DNA from: Papio anubis
Taxonomy: Eukaryota; Chordata; Mammalia; Primates; Cercopithecidae
Assembly (NCBI RefSeq): GCF_008728515.1
Contig: NC_044990.1
Span: forward strand, 9,011,156-9,075,155
Direction of reading: 5' to 3'
DNA length: 64,000 bases
The notes beneath the pieces were generated by a model. The model was not told the origin of the DNA. It searched no databases and saw nothing but the letters and a program-made list of their open reading frames with translations. The first letter of the stretch is position 1, and every line of letters begins with the position of its first letter. Shown here in pieces: positions 10,590 to 21,325 of this stretch. A program made the position numbers and the translations under genes.

Positions 10590-11155
10590 GCAGACTCGGA
10601 TACAGTGCTGAATGCTTGTGGATATGGTGCTCATGGGTACTGGGGAATCAGCTGGTCATTTATTATAAAAAAGAGGAAGTAATTATGTAACTGCAAACTA
10701 GAATCAGTAATATAAAGGAAAAGTATGAGCTGCAATGAGAGTTACAAAGTAGACCCAGAACAAGGAGTCAGGAAATGGTGCATAAAGAAGCTGTGTTTAA
10801 GATGAAATTGGCAGGATATGGGGAGGTCATTTTAGGTGAGCCGCAGAGGAGAATGTCCCAAGCACAGGCTCTGAGAGTGGGGGAATATCCCTGCAGGAAA
10901 GAAGGCCAGTGTGGCCACAGCAGAGAGCATAGGGCTGCAGGAAGAGGCTGAAGGGGTAGGTGGGACTGTGCAGGCCATTAGGGAATATGGTCTAAACTGT
11001 GACACCCAAAAAGTCATTAGCTGGGAGAGTGAGTTATGTGTGTTTTTAAAGAATTGAGCTGGTGACAGAGTGAAGAAATAATTGGAGGGATCAAGAGTAG
11101 GTGTTGGGATATGAGTCAAGAGAGCACTGCAGTGGTCTGAGAGATGGTCGTAGCT
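10590..11155 (-). mobile_element. L2 LINE 3' region, minus strand
   Basis: Reading left to right it shows the reversed L2 order: 'gatacagtgctgaatgc' near the left, then 'gaaagaaggccagtgtggcc', then 'gcaggccattagggaatatg', then 'cactgcagtggtctgagaga'. It is diverged and non-coding. Confidence 0.7.
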
Positions 11156-11174
11156 TAACTTGAAGCCACAGCAA

Positions 11175-11335
11175 TTTTTCATTCACTCAATTACTCATTC
11201 AGTTAGTGCTGTGCTATGTTCCAGGCACTATTCTAGGCCTGTTGATGGAGCAATGCACAAGAAAGACAGGGTTTCTGTTCTCATGAAGCACATCTTCTAG
11301 TGGGGAAGGATATGACAATGGTTAGGAAAAGCAAG
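11175..11335 (-). mobile_element. L2 LINE 3' tail, minus strand
   Basis: 'ttcattcactcaattactca', 'ttccaggcactattctaggc' and 'tctagtggggaaggatatga' are the reversed end of L2. This is a second copy directly after the preceding L2 piece. Confidence 0.8.
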
Positions 11336-12376
11336 TAGAGGGAGTTATTGCTGATAGCCAGTTTGCGGAAGGCCAAGGTGGCCGTTCAAGACAGTGCTGT
11401 GTGGCTTGGGAGCCTGGACCAGCAGGAATCCTTAGCAATTCCCTGGGTCTGTCCTAAAATCAGAGACTTCCCAGGAAAGTTTGGCGCCTCAGCTAAACAT
11501 GCAGGGTAACCCACTGCTCAGCGAACTGCTCTAAAATAAAGTCTGCTTAAAATAAAAACCAAAGAGAATCACACAGAGAGGAAGAAGGGAGGGGCCTTAG
11601 GAAGAGCAGGACGCAGTGTCTGGGGATTGTCCGAAAGCTGGGAAGGGGGACTGCTTTTGTACTGGTGTTGGGTAGAAACTTTCATGGCCTTTTTTCTCCT
11701 TTGCACCATTTATGGAGCCAGCTTCTGCTCACAGGCTACCAACCAGTCTGTGGTTAAAATAGGATGGGCCTCTAGGACATGTGAAGCCTGATTAATTGCA
11801 TTGTAGAGACCACTGGGCCATGCCTGGGGTACAAGTGACTGACTGGTGCACCTGTGCTTTAGACAATATTGAATTCTTTGAGTTCTCCAAGGCGTGTTCT
11901 CCATTCAGTATTTATTGAGCAATGACTAGGTGCCAGCAAATGTTCTAGACAATAGGGCTACCAGAAAATGAGCTTTATTGCAGGAGGAGGAGAAGAGGAT
12001 GGAGACTGAGAGTGGGCAAAAGGAAGGAGTTCATCTTTTAACCAGTGTCTTTCCTGCTGTATTGAGTCAGGCCTCAATTGAGTCAGGAAAGGGGAGAATA
12101 CACCCAAGGCAATAATAGCCCATAGCAATATTAGCACTGATGCCAGTTTTATTTTCAAATACACACAAATAGAATCAAGGATGTTTGTTTCTGGAATTTT
12201 CTATTTATGCCATCAGAGATGATAGCATCTAGGGCATGGTTGATACTCAGAAAGCCACAGCTGAGATTCAGTGCTGAAAACACTTCCTGTCTTTTTAGCA
12301 CAGGCAGGCTGACAACAGGGACAGACTGGCTGTGGCTGGAATTCTTCCCCCTGTCCATTCTTTCATAGTGATTTTT
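11336..12376. other. Mostly unassigned; short L2/MIR-like tail
   Basis: Around 11900-11960 the text 'tatttattgagcaatgacta' and 'gtgccagcaaatgttctaga' resembles a reversed L2 or MIR end. I see nothing else to name. Confidence 0.4.
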
Positions 12377-12392
12377 AAAAATTTGACTTTAT

Positions 12393-12672
12393 GCCGGGGG
12401 CAGTGGCTCATGCCTGTAATCCCAGCACTCTAGGCTGAGGTGGGTGGATCACTTGAGGTCAGGAGTTTGAGACTAGCCTGGCCAACGTGGTGAAACCCCA
12501 TCTCTACTAAAAATACAAAAATTAGCCAGGCGTGGTGGCAGGCACCTGTAATCCCAGCTACCTCAAAGCCTGAGGCAGGAGAATTGCTTGAATCTGGGAG
12601 GCAGAGGTTGCAGTGAGCCGGGATCATGCCACTGCGCTCCAACCTGTGTGAGAGAGCTAGACTCTGCCTCAA

Positions 12673-12705
<33 letters not shown>
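12393..12705 (+). mobile_element. Alu with (AATA)n tail, plus strand
   Basis: It starts 'gccgggggcagtggctcatg', keeps both monomers, and ends in about ten AATA units (12671-12709). A likely target-site duplication aaaatttgac lies at 12378-12387 and 12706-12715. Confidence 0.95.
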
Positions 12706-12707
<2 letters not shown>

Positions 12708-12719
12708 AATTTGACGTCA

Positions 12720-13174
12720 GATTGGACATAAAAAGCATCTCATCCAATGTTGTCTATTTGAAAAAGATACCAAATCACTCCACAGGGAGAATTATAATTC
12801 AGTCCACTACTGACTCTATGCCTAGAAGCAAACAAGGTAAAGTACTTTGTTGCTAAGGGGTTTAATTAGTTAATATTTACAAAGGACTTTAAAGATGAAA
12901 AAGTACTCTATAAAGTATTATTAATATCACCAGTAGTTCTACTGCTTTTATATTATGTAGGAAGACTTATTCTTTAGCCTGGTTATGAATTCTTGCGGTG
13001 AAAATGAAAAGGAGAAAAAGAACAGCAAGGATTCACAAAAGCATGCAACCCACTTTTTTTTTTGGTTTGTTTTGAAGGAATGTCTACAACTGAAAAAAGC
13101 TTTCTTGACATCTCATCCAAGAAAAAGAGTGCATGGTTTACAATTCTTTGTATTTCCTATGTTGGCATCACGCT
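12720..13174. other. Unassigned AT-rich sequence
   Basis: I recognise no repeat or gene. Confidence 0.4.
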
Positions 13175-13249
13175 CCCTGACTCCTCCATCCCTGACTCCT
13201 CCATCCCTGACTCCTCCATCCCGGACTCCTCCATCCCTGACTCCTCCCG
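13175..13249 (+). repeat. 15-bp minisatellite, five copies
   Basis: The unit ccctgactcctccat occurs five times in tandem with one change in copy 4 (ccg for cct) and a changed end in copy 5. The period is a multiple of three, so open frames pass through on both strands. Confidence 0.97.
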
Positions 13250-13639
13250 GAGTGCTGTTTGCTCCGGGTCAGTGGCTGAGGAGAGGTTTCTGGAAAGCTG
13301 AGTCTTGCAGAGAGAGAGTGGCCGTGGTCTGTGTTGACTGTCAAACTGCTCCGAGAGGACACAGACACTGCCCAGGCCTAAGCAGATTCTGCCCTCCTCA
13401 GACAAAAGTTTGCTTGGTGTGCAAATGAAGTCTTAGGGGGTGGTGAGTGGGGTGGTTCCCTCACTGTCATACATCATCAGTGTGGGGTTTGGCAACAGCA
13501 TAGCCAGGTGTGACCCTGATTATTCCCAAGGGCATCGCAACATGAATCCTTTTTTATTAACATGGTACCTAAGGTAGGTCGATTAGAGGGGTGGCTTTCA
13601 TGAGGAGCCTCTAGTGACATGAAATATCAGTTTACATAC
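13250..13639. other. Unassigned sequence
   Basis: I recognise no repeat or gene between the minisatellite and the LTR. Confidence 0.4.
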
Positions 13640-14014
13640 TGTACTAGTTCGTTCTCGTGCAGCTGATAAAGACACACCTGAGACTGGGTCACTTATAAAG
13701 GAAAGAGGTTTAATTGACTCACAGTTCGGCATGGCTCGAGAGGACTCATGAAACCTGCAATCATGGCGGAAGGGGAAGCAAATGCGTCCTTTTTCGTGGG
13801 GTGGCAGCAAGAAGCACAGAGCCAAGTGGGGGAGAGAGCCCCTTATAAAACCATCAGATCTCATGAGAACTCACTCACTATCATGAGAACAGCACGGAGG
13901 TAACCGCCCCCTTGATTCAATTACCTCCCATCGGATCCCTTCCATGACACATGGGGACTATGGGAACCAGGGTTCAAGATGAGATTTGGGTGGGGACGCA
14001 GCCAAATCGTATCA
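13640..14014 (-). mobile_element. Solo MST/THE1-type MaLR LTR, minus strand
   Basis: It starts 'tgtactagttcgttctcgtg' and 'gataaagacacacctgagac'. It contains 'aaaccatcagatctcatgag' and 'gattcaattacctccca', and ends 'gccaaatcgtatca'. This is the reverse complement of the MST/THE1 LTR over its whole length, about 375 bp. No internal MaLR sequence adjoins it, so it is a solo LTR. A 5-bp duplication was not clear. Confidence 0.9.
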
Positions 14015-14499
14015 TATAATAAAGCATCAAGTCAAGGGGCCTGGGAACCTAAGGTGGCACTCCTGGAGAGAAGGCAGAGCCCTGGAAGAGTCTCAGGAAG
14101 GTAGCGAATATAGGCTAAGCTTCAGCAGTGGGTGCTACCCCCTTTATTCTGAAGAATGACCCTGAAATAGAGGATAAAAGATGGATTGGCCAAATCATAA
14201 ATGACAGCTACCATTGATGTCTCTGGGCCGTGCCTAGGCACTTCTTTATCCAACAGGTATTATGTGCCCCACTGGCTGTTAATCGCCAGTCTACATCCTG
14301 ACTCAGTGCCATCTGAAAGGCAGTATCTGTGTAAGTTTCACACCTCCCAGGTACCAAGGTCCTGAACTGAGGATCAGGAGGAGGGTGAAGGAATGGCCGG
14401 AGGCAAACATCTTCCAAGGAAAGATAAAGGCGGTGGCACTGGCAAACCATCCTCTCTTTTCTCCCTGTGAATGGGGCTTCCATGCCCTCCATCACGGGA

Positions 14500-14752
14500 C
14501 TAGGTTCACTCTCTTCTGCTTTTCTGCCATGTGAGGACACAGCACTTATCCCCTCCAGAGGATGCAGGTTTCAAGGTGCCATCTTGGAAGCAGAGGTCAA
14601 ACCCTCACCAGGCACCATACTGGCCGGCACCTTGATCTGGGAATGTCCAGCCTCTAGAACTGTAAGGAATTATTTTGTGATTTTTATGAATTAGCCAGTC
14701 TGTGGTACTCTGTGTTAGCAGCACAAAATGAACTGAAGACACCTGAGTTCCC
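14500..14752 (+). mobile_element. MLT1-type MaLR LTR, 3' part
   Basis: Landmarks are 'gccatgtgaggacacagc', 'aaaccctcaccaggcacc', 'ccagcctctagaactgtaag' and 'gccagtctgtggtactctg', in the order of an MLT1 LTR ending near 'actgaagaca'. The 5' part before about 14500 is not recognisable. Confidence 0.8.
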
Positions 14753-14888
14753 TAATTCCCCTAGTGTTTAGTTGGACATCATGATATCAATAAAATCACC
14801 AAGGATCCAGCAAAGGCAGACAAGCCTTTGTTTTTTCTAAAATAACCCAGAATTCAAAAGGACCGTGGCTACTGAAAATGGAGCCTGG

Positions 14889-14980
14889 GCACCACTAGCA
14901 CTGTGTGTATCTACCAATCTTCTATCACCTCTCCGCACCACTAGCGCTGTGTGTGTCTACCAATCTTCTCTCACCTCCAT
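14889..14980 (+). repeat. Two-copy 46-bp tandem duplication
   Basis: Copies at 14889-14934 and 14935-14980 both start 'gcaccactagc' and share 'ctaccaatcttct'. They differ at a few positions. Confidence 0.95.
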
Positions 14981-15063
14981 CTCTCCCTCATATTTTCATG
15001 GGTTCATTTGCAAAGGCTGATAAAGAAAATTGCCACGAGCAGCTGTAGCTGTGGAAACATAGC

Positions 15064-15266
15064 TTGTGTTATGTGTGGGCATGCATAATGTGTGCTCACA
15101 CATGTGTGTGCATGGGTTTGTGTGTGCAAGGGTGTCTGTGCAAATACATTGTATATGTCTGTGTGTCTTATGCCTACATGTGTTCACCTATGTGTGCATG
15201 CACGTGCACTTATGTGTGTGCACTTGTGTCTGTCTGCATGCATGTGTGTGCATGTGTGTGTATACA
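15064..15266 (+). repeat. Degenerate TG/TGCA-rich tract
   Basis: About 200 bp consist largely of TGTG, TGCA and ACAC steps, for example 'gcatgcatgtgtgtgcatgt'. Cysteine-, valine- and histidine-rich open frames here are low-complexity artefacts. Confidence 0.9.
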
Positions 15267-15269
15267 GCA

Positions 15270-16224
15270 GGCAACGGCAGGTAGCATACAACACTGTGAT
15301 GTCACCGTCTGCTAGTAGCTGCCAGCTGAGCAGAGGAATGGGCAGCCCTTACCACTATTAACTTGCTGGCTGCTGGGCTTCTGCCTTCACTGCTTCTTGT
15401 TTTTGCTTTGTTGTTATTGTTTCTTATCTTTCCACATAGATTTGCTCTCCTGAGTGAGATTATAAATTGCTCAAGGACAAAGACCTTGTCATAATTTTGT
15501 GTGTTATTATGATGCAGTTCCAAGGCAGCTCCTCCGGTCATCTTTGTTCAGACTCTCCCTGACCCCCACGTGGTTACACCACCGCCTCTTTATTTTGGCT
15601 CCTGGAGTAAGTCTTCATATCTGCAGACCATCAGGAAGGGTCCAGACCCCAGAGCCAGCTATTGGTGTGACAGCGGGTTTCTGGCAATGATGCCCAGCGA
15701 ATGTGTCCACTGAGCCCTCCCCAATTCAGTGCTGTGTGGTACACATTTGAGAGCTCACCAGCCATGGCTGGGACTGCAATGTGAACACATTAAATCCTCC
15801 GACTTCCACTCACCGGTGACAAATGGGACACTCTACTGATTATGCTCCTTGGTTCCCTGATGCACTCTCCACCCTTTTTTGCATGCTCTGTGCCCTGTAA
15901 GCTAATGCTAAGTCTACATCACGCCAGTTTGCTTGCCACCTACCAGTTGGGTTCAGCCACAGGAGGTTGAAGATGAGGGGAGAGAGAGGTCAAGGTATGT
16001 GCCCCCACCTCCCATTTCTTCCCTGCCAGAGGCAGCCTGGCAAAGGCTGACATTTTTTCTGGCTACAGCTCCTGTCGGGTGGATCTTCTTGACAGAATCT
16101 TCTTTGGGGCTCAGTGGCCACCGGCTCTGAGAACACTATTTCCCCTCTGTCCCTTAGGACTGAGCTAGTGATGGCTGCTCCAGGTTCTACCCCTAGGGGC
16201 CTGAACATCCCTCACTGGGTCCCT
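15270..16224. other. Unassigned sequence
   Basis: I recognise no repeat or gene with confidence. Confidence 0.4.
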
Positions 16225-16448
16225 TAACCCTGCCACCCCTCACAAGTAGTCTGCTCATTAAACTTTCCTTAGACAAATCCTCTGAAGGACGATCTCCCTC
16301 CACCACTCTGTCTGATAAAGCCATAAAATGTGCGCTCCTCAAGGGCGGGGATCTGTCTGCGTCATTGTTAAGTATCCCCAGTGCTTAGCATAAGTAGGTG
16401 ATCAACAGATGTTTGCTAAAGAAACACTGGTTGGATGAAGAATGAATA
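16225..16448 (+). mobile_element. L2 LINE 3' end, plus strand
   Basis: 'gctcctcaagggcggggatc', 'agtatccccagtgcttagca' and 'gatcaacagatgtttgctaa' follow the L2 3' end in order, up to a tail resembling GAATGAAT. Confidence 0.8.
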
Positions 16449-18642
16449 ACTTGCATGAATGGATGGTCTGGAAACTACAATGGTGAATGAGTCAGTGATA
16501 TTTATGGCACAGCAAAACAAAAACCCAGCCACCTCCTCCCCTACCTCCCTGTCTAGAGAAGGGCCTTCAAGAGGAAGGAGAGGGAGACACTTGACTAGGA
16601 TGGCTATGGCATGTAGCACGACAAGGAAGACATCCGCTGCTGGAGCTCCTCATCCATCCCTCAGGAACGACAGCACACTTATTGGAAACAGACTCAAGCT
16701 TCCTGGCACACGGCATCTGTCTGTGGAGAAGCCAAACCATGTCTCTCCCAAATGCAGACCATGAAATAAAAGGCAACTGGAGAGGGTATCATTTCCCTTT
16801 TATAGCTCGAAAGAGAAAGAAAGGGGAAGGAAGAGTGACCCATTGGCTGTAACGGCAGAGAAGGAAAGGATGTCTACTTGCAGAGAAGGCAGATTTTAAG
16901 AATGAATGAACCACATTCATGACAGGAAGCTCTTCATGAGTGTCCTCCCTACTTCCCTGTCTTAGAGCAGAAATACTTTCAAGCAAGGATCCCCTTTGCA
17001 TCATCCTTTTTGCATTACTGCCCAGAAAAGAATTGCATGTGGCACTTACATTGCATAAATGTAGATCCAGCCCCATTGTCTGTGACTGCACGGATGTGTG
17101 ATATGAATGGTGGAAGGAATCCAGCATGGGAAGAGGGAAAGCTGTGTCTGGCTCTCGCTGAATCTCATGCAAGTCCCTTTGCCTCTCTAGAATTCTCCTT
17201 TCCCTTTGATAACATAGGGTATTACAACATTATCTCCCTGGATCCCTCTCAGTCTGATGTTACCTAACTGTGATTTCATGATCATGTTCCATGTGTCCAT
17301 GTTGTCCAAAACAAGACAAGATCCATGGCTGTGAAAGAAAGACTAATGTAGATGCAAAGTTCTTTACTCACTGAAGCAAAAAAGTGGAATAAATAAGCAA
17401 TTTAGAAGGATTTTCAATAACAAAGGCTGAAGTAAGAAAGTATTTCTGTTTAATGCTTGATTTTCCTCCAAATAAAGTTTATATGTCCTAAGCACTTTAA
17501 ATTATGCTTTGTCTTAAGTATTTTTAAATAGCTTTCAACCAGTTCCCAATACTTTTCTTTAGAGTGTATATAATTTCCATGCGGTTTTAAAAAAGGAAGA
17601 AAAACACAAATTGTTACTGAGTTTATTTAGGTAACACTCACAAGCGTTTTCTTTTGGTCAATGTAATGATAAACTGTCTCCAATATTTATAGATGTCCTG
17701 TGCTCAAGGTTTGTTGTTTTTCTTGTAGTATCTACAGGGATGAAAATCTTAAATATGCAATAAGATTTGTAAACAATTTTTTTGCTGTGTATTGAGTTGC
17801 ATTTATCAAATCGAGTTTAAAATGCACCAAGTGAAACAAATTAGGTTAGAATGAATCCATTTAGGAACTTTATTTCATTTGAATTACAGACTCATTATGA
17901 AGTCAGAACGCTGCTTGTTTGATCCATTACAACTTCTAAGACAAGACCATGGTGTGGTCCCCGACAAACTGATCCCTGGTTCCTTCAGAAACCCTCTCCC
18001 CTTTCTCTTCACTGTCTTCTGTAGCCCTTAGCAACTGACATTGATAATTACTTTTTCCGTTCAGTTCAACCAAATTTATTGGGTGCCAGGCTCCGTGTGT
18101 GGTGGGTTTAGGGTGTGAGTCTGGTGTTTTCTATAACATGCAGTGAGAGGTGTGTCTCATAGAACTTGGCGTTACCAAACTCCTTAAGTTATGTTGATTG
18201 TCTATAGCATTAGTAATTTCTTGTTTACAGATCATTTTCCACTAATACATTGTTCCCTCAAAGCTGGCTGCCTTGGTCGATTACCCTCATCTCATTATAT
18301 CGAGAGGAAAAGGAAGCTTGAGAGGTGCAGGAACACCCCTGAGTCCAGTCATATGAATACAAATATCAGAAACAAAGTCCATGGGGACACAGACCCCACT
18401 TCCTCCCCAGCCTTCTCTCTCTGTTGCTCTCTGGCAGCCCGTGCTCTGGCCCACCTGAATTCCTTTCAAGTCCTCAGACACACCCACTTTCTATCACCTG
18501 CACACTCCTGTATTCATATCCGCTGATCTGTCTGCCCAGCACTGACCTCCTGCCCTCGCCTCATTTAGGGTTGCAAATAGCTACCTCTTCTCTCTGCCTT
18601 TCCCCACCCAGACACCCCTGCACCCCACACGAATTACTTGTT
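16449..18642. other. Unassigned, AT-rich 17290-17900
   Basis: I recognise no confident repeat. A faint MIR-like trace occurs at about 17130-17270. The AT-rich part at 17290-17900 has no simple-repeat character and no recognised transposon, so it could be old unique or conserved non-coding sequence. Confidence 0.4.
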
Positions 18643-18656
18643 GAAACAGAGCTTCT

Positions 18657-18959
18657 GGCTGCGCGCAGTGGCTCACGCCTGTAATCCCAGCACTTTGGGA
18701 GGCCAAGGTGGGTGGATCACCTGAGGTCAGGAGCTCAAGACCAGCCTGGATAACATGGTGAAACCCCATCGCTACTGAAAATACAAAAAATTAGCTGGGC
18801 ATGGTGGCGCATGCCTGTAATCCCATCTACTCTGGAGGCTGAGGCAGGAGAATCGTTTGAACCCAGGAGGTAGAGGTTGCAGTGAGCTGAGATGGTGCCA
18901 CTGCACTCCAGCCTGGGCAACAAGGGTGAAATTCCATCTCAAAAAAAAAAAAAGAAATA
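18657..18959 (+). mobile_element. Alu, full length, plus strand
   Basis: It starts 'ggctgcgcgcagtggctcac' and ends in an A-rich tail. A 14-bp target-site duplication, gaaacagagcttct (18643-18656) and gaaatagagcttct (18960-18973), has one mismatch. Confidence 0.97.
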
Positions 18960-18973
18960 GAAATAGAGCTTCT

Positions 18974-19080
18974 TCAAGGACAAGGAGCATGCCTGCTTCT
19001 CTTCTGCTGTCTTTGAGATTGGGATGCACCAACCAACACGGTAGCTCCCCGGTCAGTATTTGTTGAATGAATTTCTGAAG
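18974..19080 (+). mobile_element. L2-like LINE 3' end, plus strand
   Basis: 'caaggacaaggagcatgcct' and 'cagtatttgttgaatgaatt' resemble the L2 3' end. The Alu just upstream may have inserted into it. Confidence 0.55.
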
Positions 19081-19640
19081 GGGTGAATTGATGGGAGACG
19101 AAATGACAGGGTCGCTTTGACTTTGCTTCTATAGCCACCTAAGCTCTTGCACACCCAGCCCTGCACCAAAGCAGTTGCAGGGGATCGGGAGACAGAATTC
19201 CTCTCTTCAATGCCAACCACCCCAAGGCTTGTGCCTAGAATGAGTTTGGACACAATACATTCAGCTAATGATGATAGAATGTCTCTTGTGCATAATGACT
19301 AAGGAGTAGAGTACAAGGCAGGGTTAAAAAACAAATGAAATCAAAAGAAGCGAAATAGCCTCCAATGGTCTTGCAAATACAACTCAACCTGCGTGAAAAT
19401 CAATGAGAAAAAAAATCATTTGTCATGAAAATGATGGAGGCATATTCACAGCTGGCCAGTACTGTACAGACTCCTTCAGATCACCTCAGCCAACCCTGTG
19501 CTCGGGGCTGATCCCACAGCGTCAGTCCCAGGGCTCCTCATCCCACACTGTGGCCCTTGAAGGTGGCCTTGAGGCCTGACCCCCAGGCACTCCTGCTTTG
19601 AGTGATGCTTTGTGATTACGTCTTGTCCGGACCACATACA

Positions 19641-19767
19641 GGATGCCCAGTTAACTTTGAATTTCTGATAAACAACAAATAGCGTTTAGTGTGTATCCCA
19701 AATATTGTATGCTCCTACTAAAAAAGTACTTGTTGTTTATCTGAATTCAAATTTAGCTGGGCTTCCT
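19641..19767. repeat. Inverted-repeat (palindromic) element
   Basis: The left arm 19641-19690 begins 'ggatgcccagttaactttga'. The right arm 19716-19767 is its imperfect reverse complement, with roughly four in five positions matching. The spacer is about 25 bp. The form is that of a short non-autonomous DNA transposon or fold-back repeat. I have seen this sequence type as an interspersed repeat but cannot name it. Confidence 0.75.
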
Positions 19768-20779
19768 AGCTTTGGTTCTTCTTGTTTTGGTTGTGATTTT
19801 TGTTGCCTATGGCAATCCTAGCTCCTGGAAAGATGCTGGGTGTCTGGCAAGGCACTTCCTGTCCCCACATTGACTCCAATCCTCAGGACGCTCCATGGCT
19901 CTGCCTCCCGCCTAGGGTCCCCTTTCCCCTCCTGACAATCTGGACCAGGCTTTCTCTCCACCTTAGGCTGCCAGCAAATGCCTGGCATCCACATCCAACC
20001 CACCGGCCACAGACCTCCCGAACTGCAAGAGAATACTGCACCCTTTGGATTTCTAGAATCTATTTTTCTATTTTTCTGGCCAATTCCTTTGCTTCTCAGT
20101 TTTTGGGAGTTTTTTTGTTTGTTTGTTTGTTTTGTTTTTTGTTCTTATTTCTCTTGCTACTTTTCTAAAACTCTGTATTTAAAGGGTAAAAAAGTCTTTT
20201 TTTTTTTTTTTTAAATACATGCTGGTCAGGGCTCATGTTAGACATCAGTATGTTTACTTATTTCTGGGCTCAGTATATACCTATCCCAGAACAGCACTCT
20301 GGAAAGTGGATTTTCACATCAGTTCCTGTTTTGTGTGTGTGTGTGTGTGTGTGCTCCCACGCGCACGCATGTGTGGTTAGGGCTGATCCTTTCTCACGAT
20401 ACCTAAGGCCCTCATAAAGTCAGTGATGTAAAACTGGACCCAGCGGCAGAGCCAAACCACACAGAGACGTTTCACAATCTCAGGGCCCAGAAGTCAGAAT
20501 TCTGTTTTCAATACTATCAGCGGCCATTTATGAAGGGAACCTCCCTGGAAAATTCCAGTGCATGCCTGGCTTCCTAGATGACTAAAGGACAAAAATGGCC
20601 CTACGGTGTTTGGGATCTAAGTGAGGAGGTGTTTGGGCTGCCTTAACGTCAGTTTCCCATATGGAACTCTATTCCTGAGTAGGACTGACAAAACCAGGTT
20701 CCTGGGACCTTGTAGACAAAATGTAAGATGCATCTAAAATGTATTTTTCTTTTTAATTTCGCCATCATCAGATTTGCTT
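19768..20779. other. Unassigned with simple T-rich and TG repeats
   Basis: TTTG-type runs lie at 20111-20145, a T-run at 20197-20212 and a TG run of about ten units at 20331-20352, followed by CACGCGCACGCA. The rest is not recognised. Confidence 0.5.
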
Positions 20780-21325
20780 TCCTGAGGTTTAGCTCATTCC
20801 CTCCTTTCAAATCTTCATTGTTATCTACAAGGTAAAGTCCAAACTCCTGAATGTGGCTTCAAGACTGTCTGTGTTGGGCCCCTCCTCTTTCATGCCTCCG
20901 GCACCGTCTTCCACGCATCTCCTGGCTCTACCGATGCTGCCAGGAGGAATTACACAAATCCACACCCCACAGCCCTGTCTCTATTCTTACCGTTTCCTCA
21001 ACCTGGAGCTCTTCTGCCCTTCTCCAGCCACCAAAATCCCCTTGGCTCTTCAAAAAGTCATCGCAGCTGCTGCCTCTTCGGGAAGCCTTTATTCATCCCT
21101 GCACCCATCACAGATGATTCTTTCCTCCTAATGCCGTGCACAAGTGGCTGCAGCTTTTCCCAGTTAACTGATGCATTAGGTTTCTAGGAACATCCCTCTG
21201 TCTTTCATTAGACCTCAGTTCTTCGGGTGTAGGATCAATGACCCATTCTTCATCCTTCCCCCTCCCAAAACTCCCCCTAGGCTTTCCAAATGGTGACTGT
21301 GGAGTAAATATTTGTTGAATAATTT
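20780..21325 (+). mobile_element. L2 LINE, plus strand, ORF2 end to tail
   Basis: It contains 'caaggtaaagtccaaactcc', 'tcaacctggagctcttctgc', 'cttcgggaagcctttattca' and the tail 'gtaaatatttgttgaataa', the L2 order from the end of ORF2 to the 3' end. The coding part is broken. Confidence 0.85.

Noticed and set aside
13175..13249. Short regular repeats considered as a CRISPR-like array
   Set aside because: There are no unique spacers. The units adjoin directly, and the surrounding genome is primate.
20011..20168. Hydrophobic Phe/Leu-rich reading frame that looks like a membrane segment
   Set aside because: It is encoded by T-rich simple repeats of the TTTG type.
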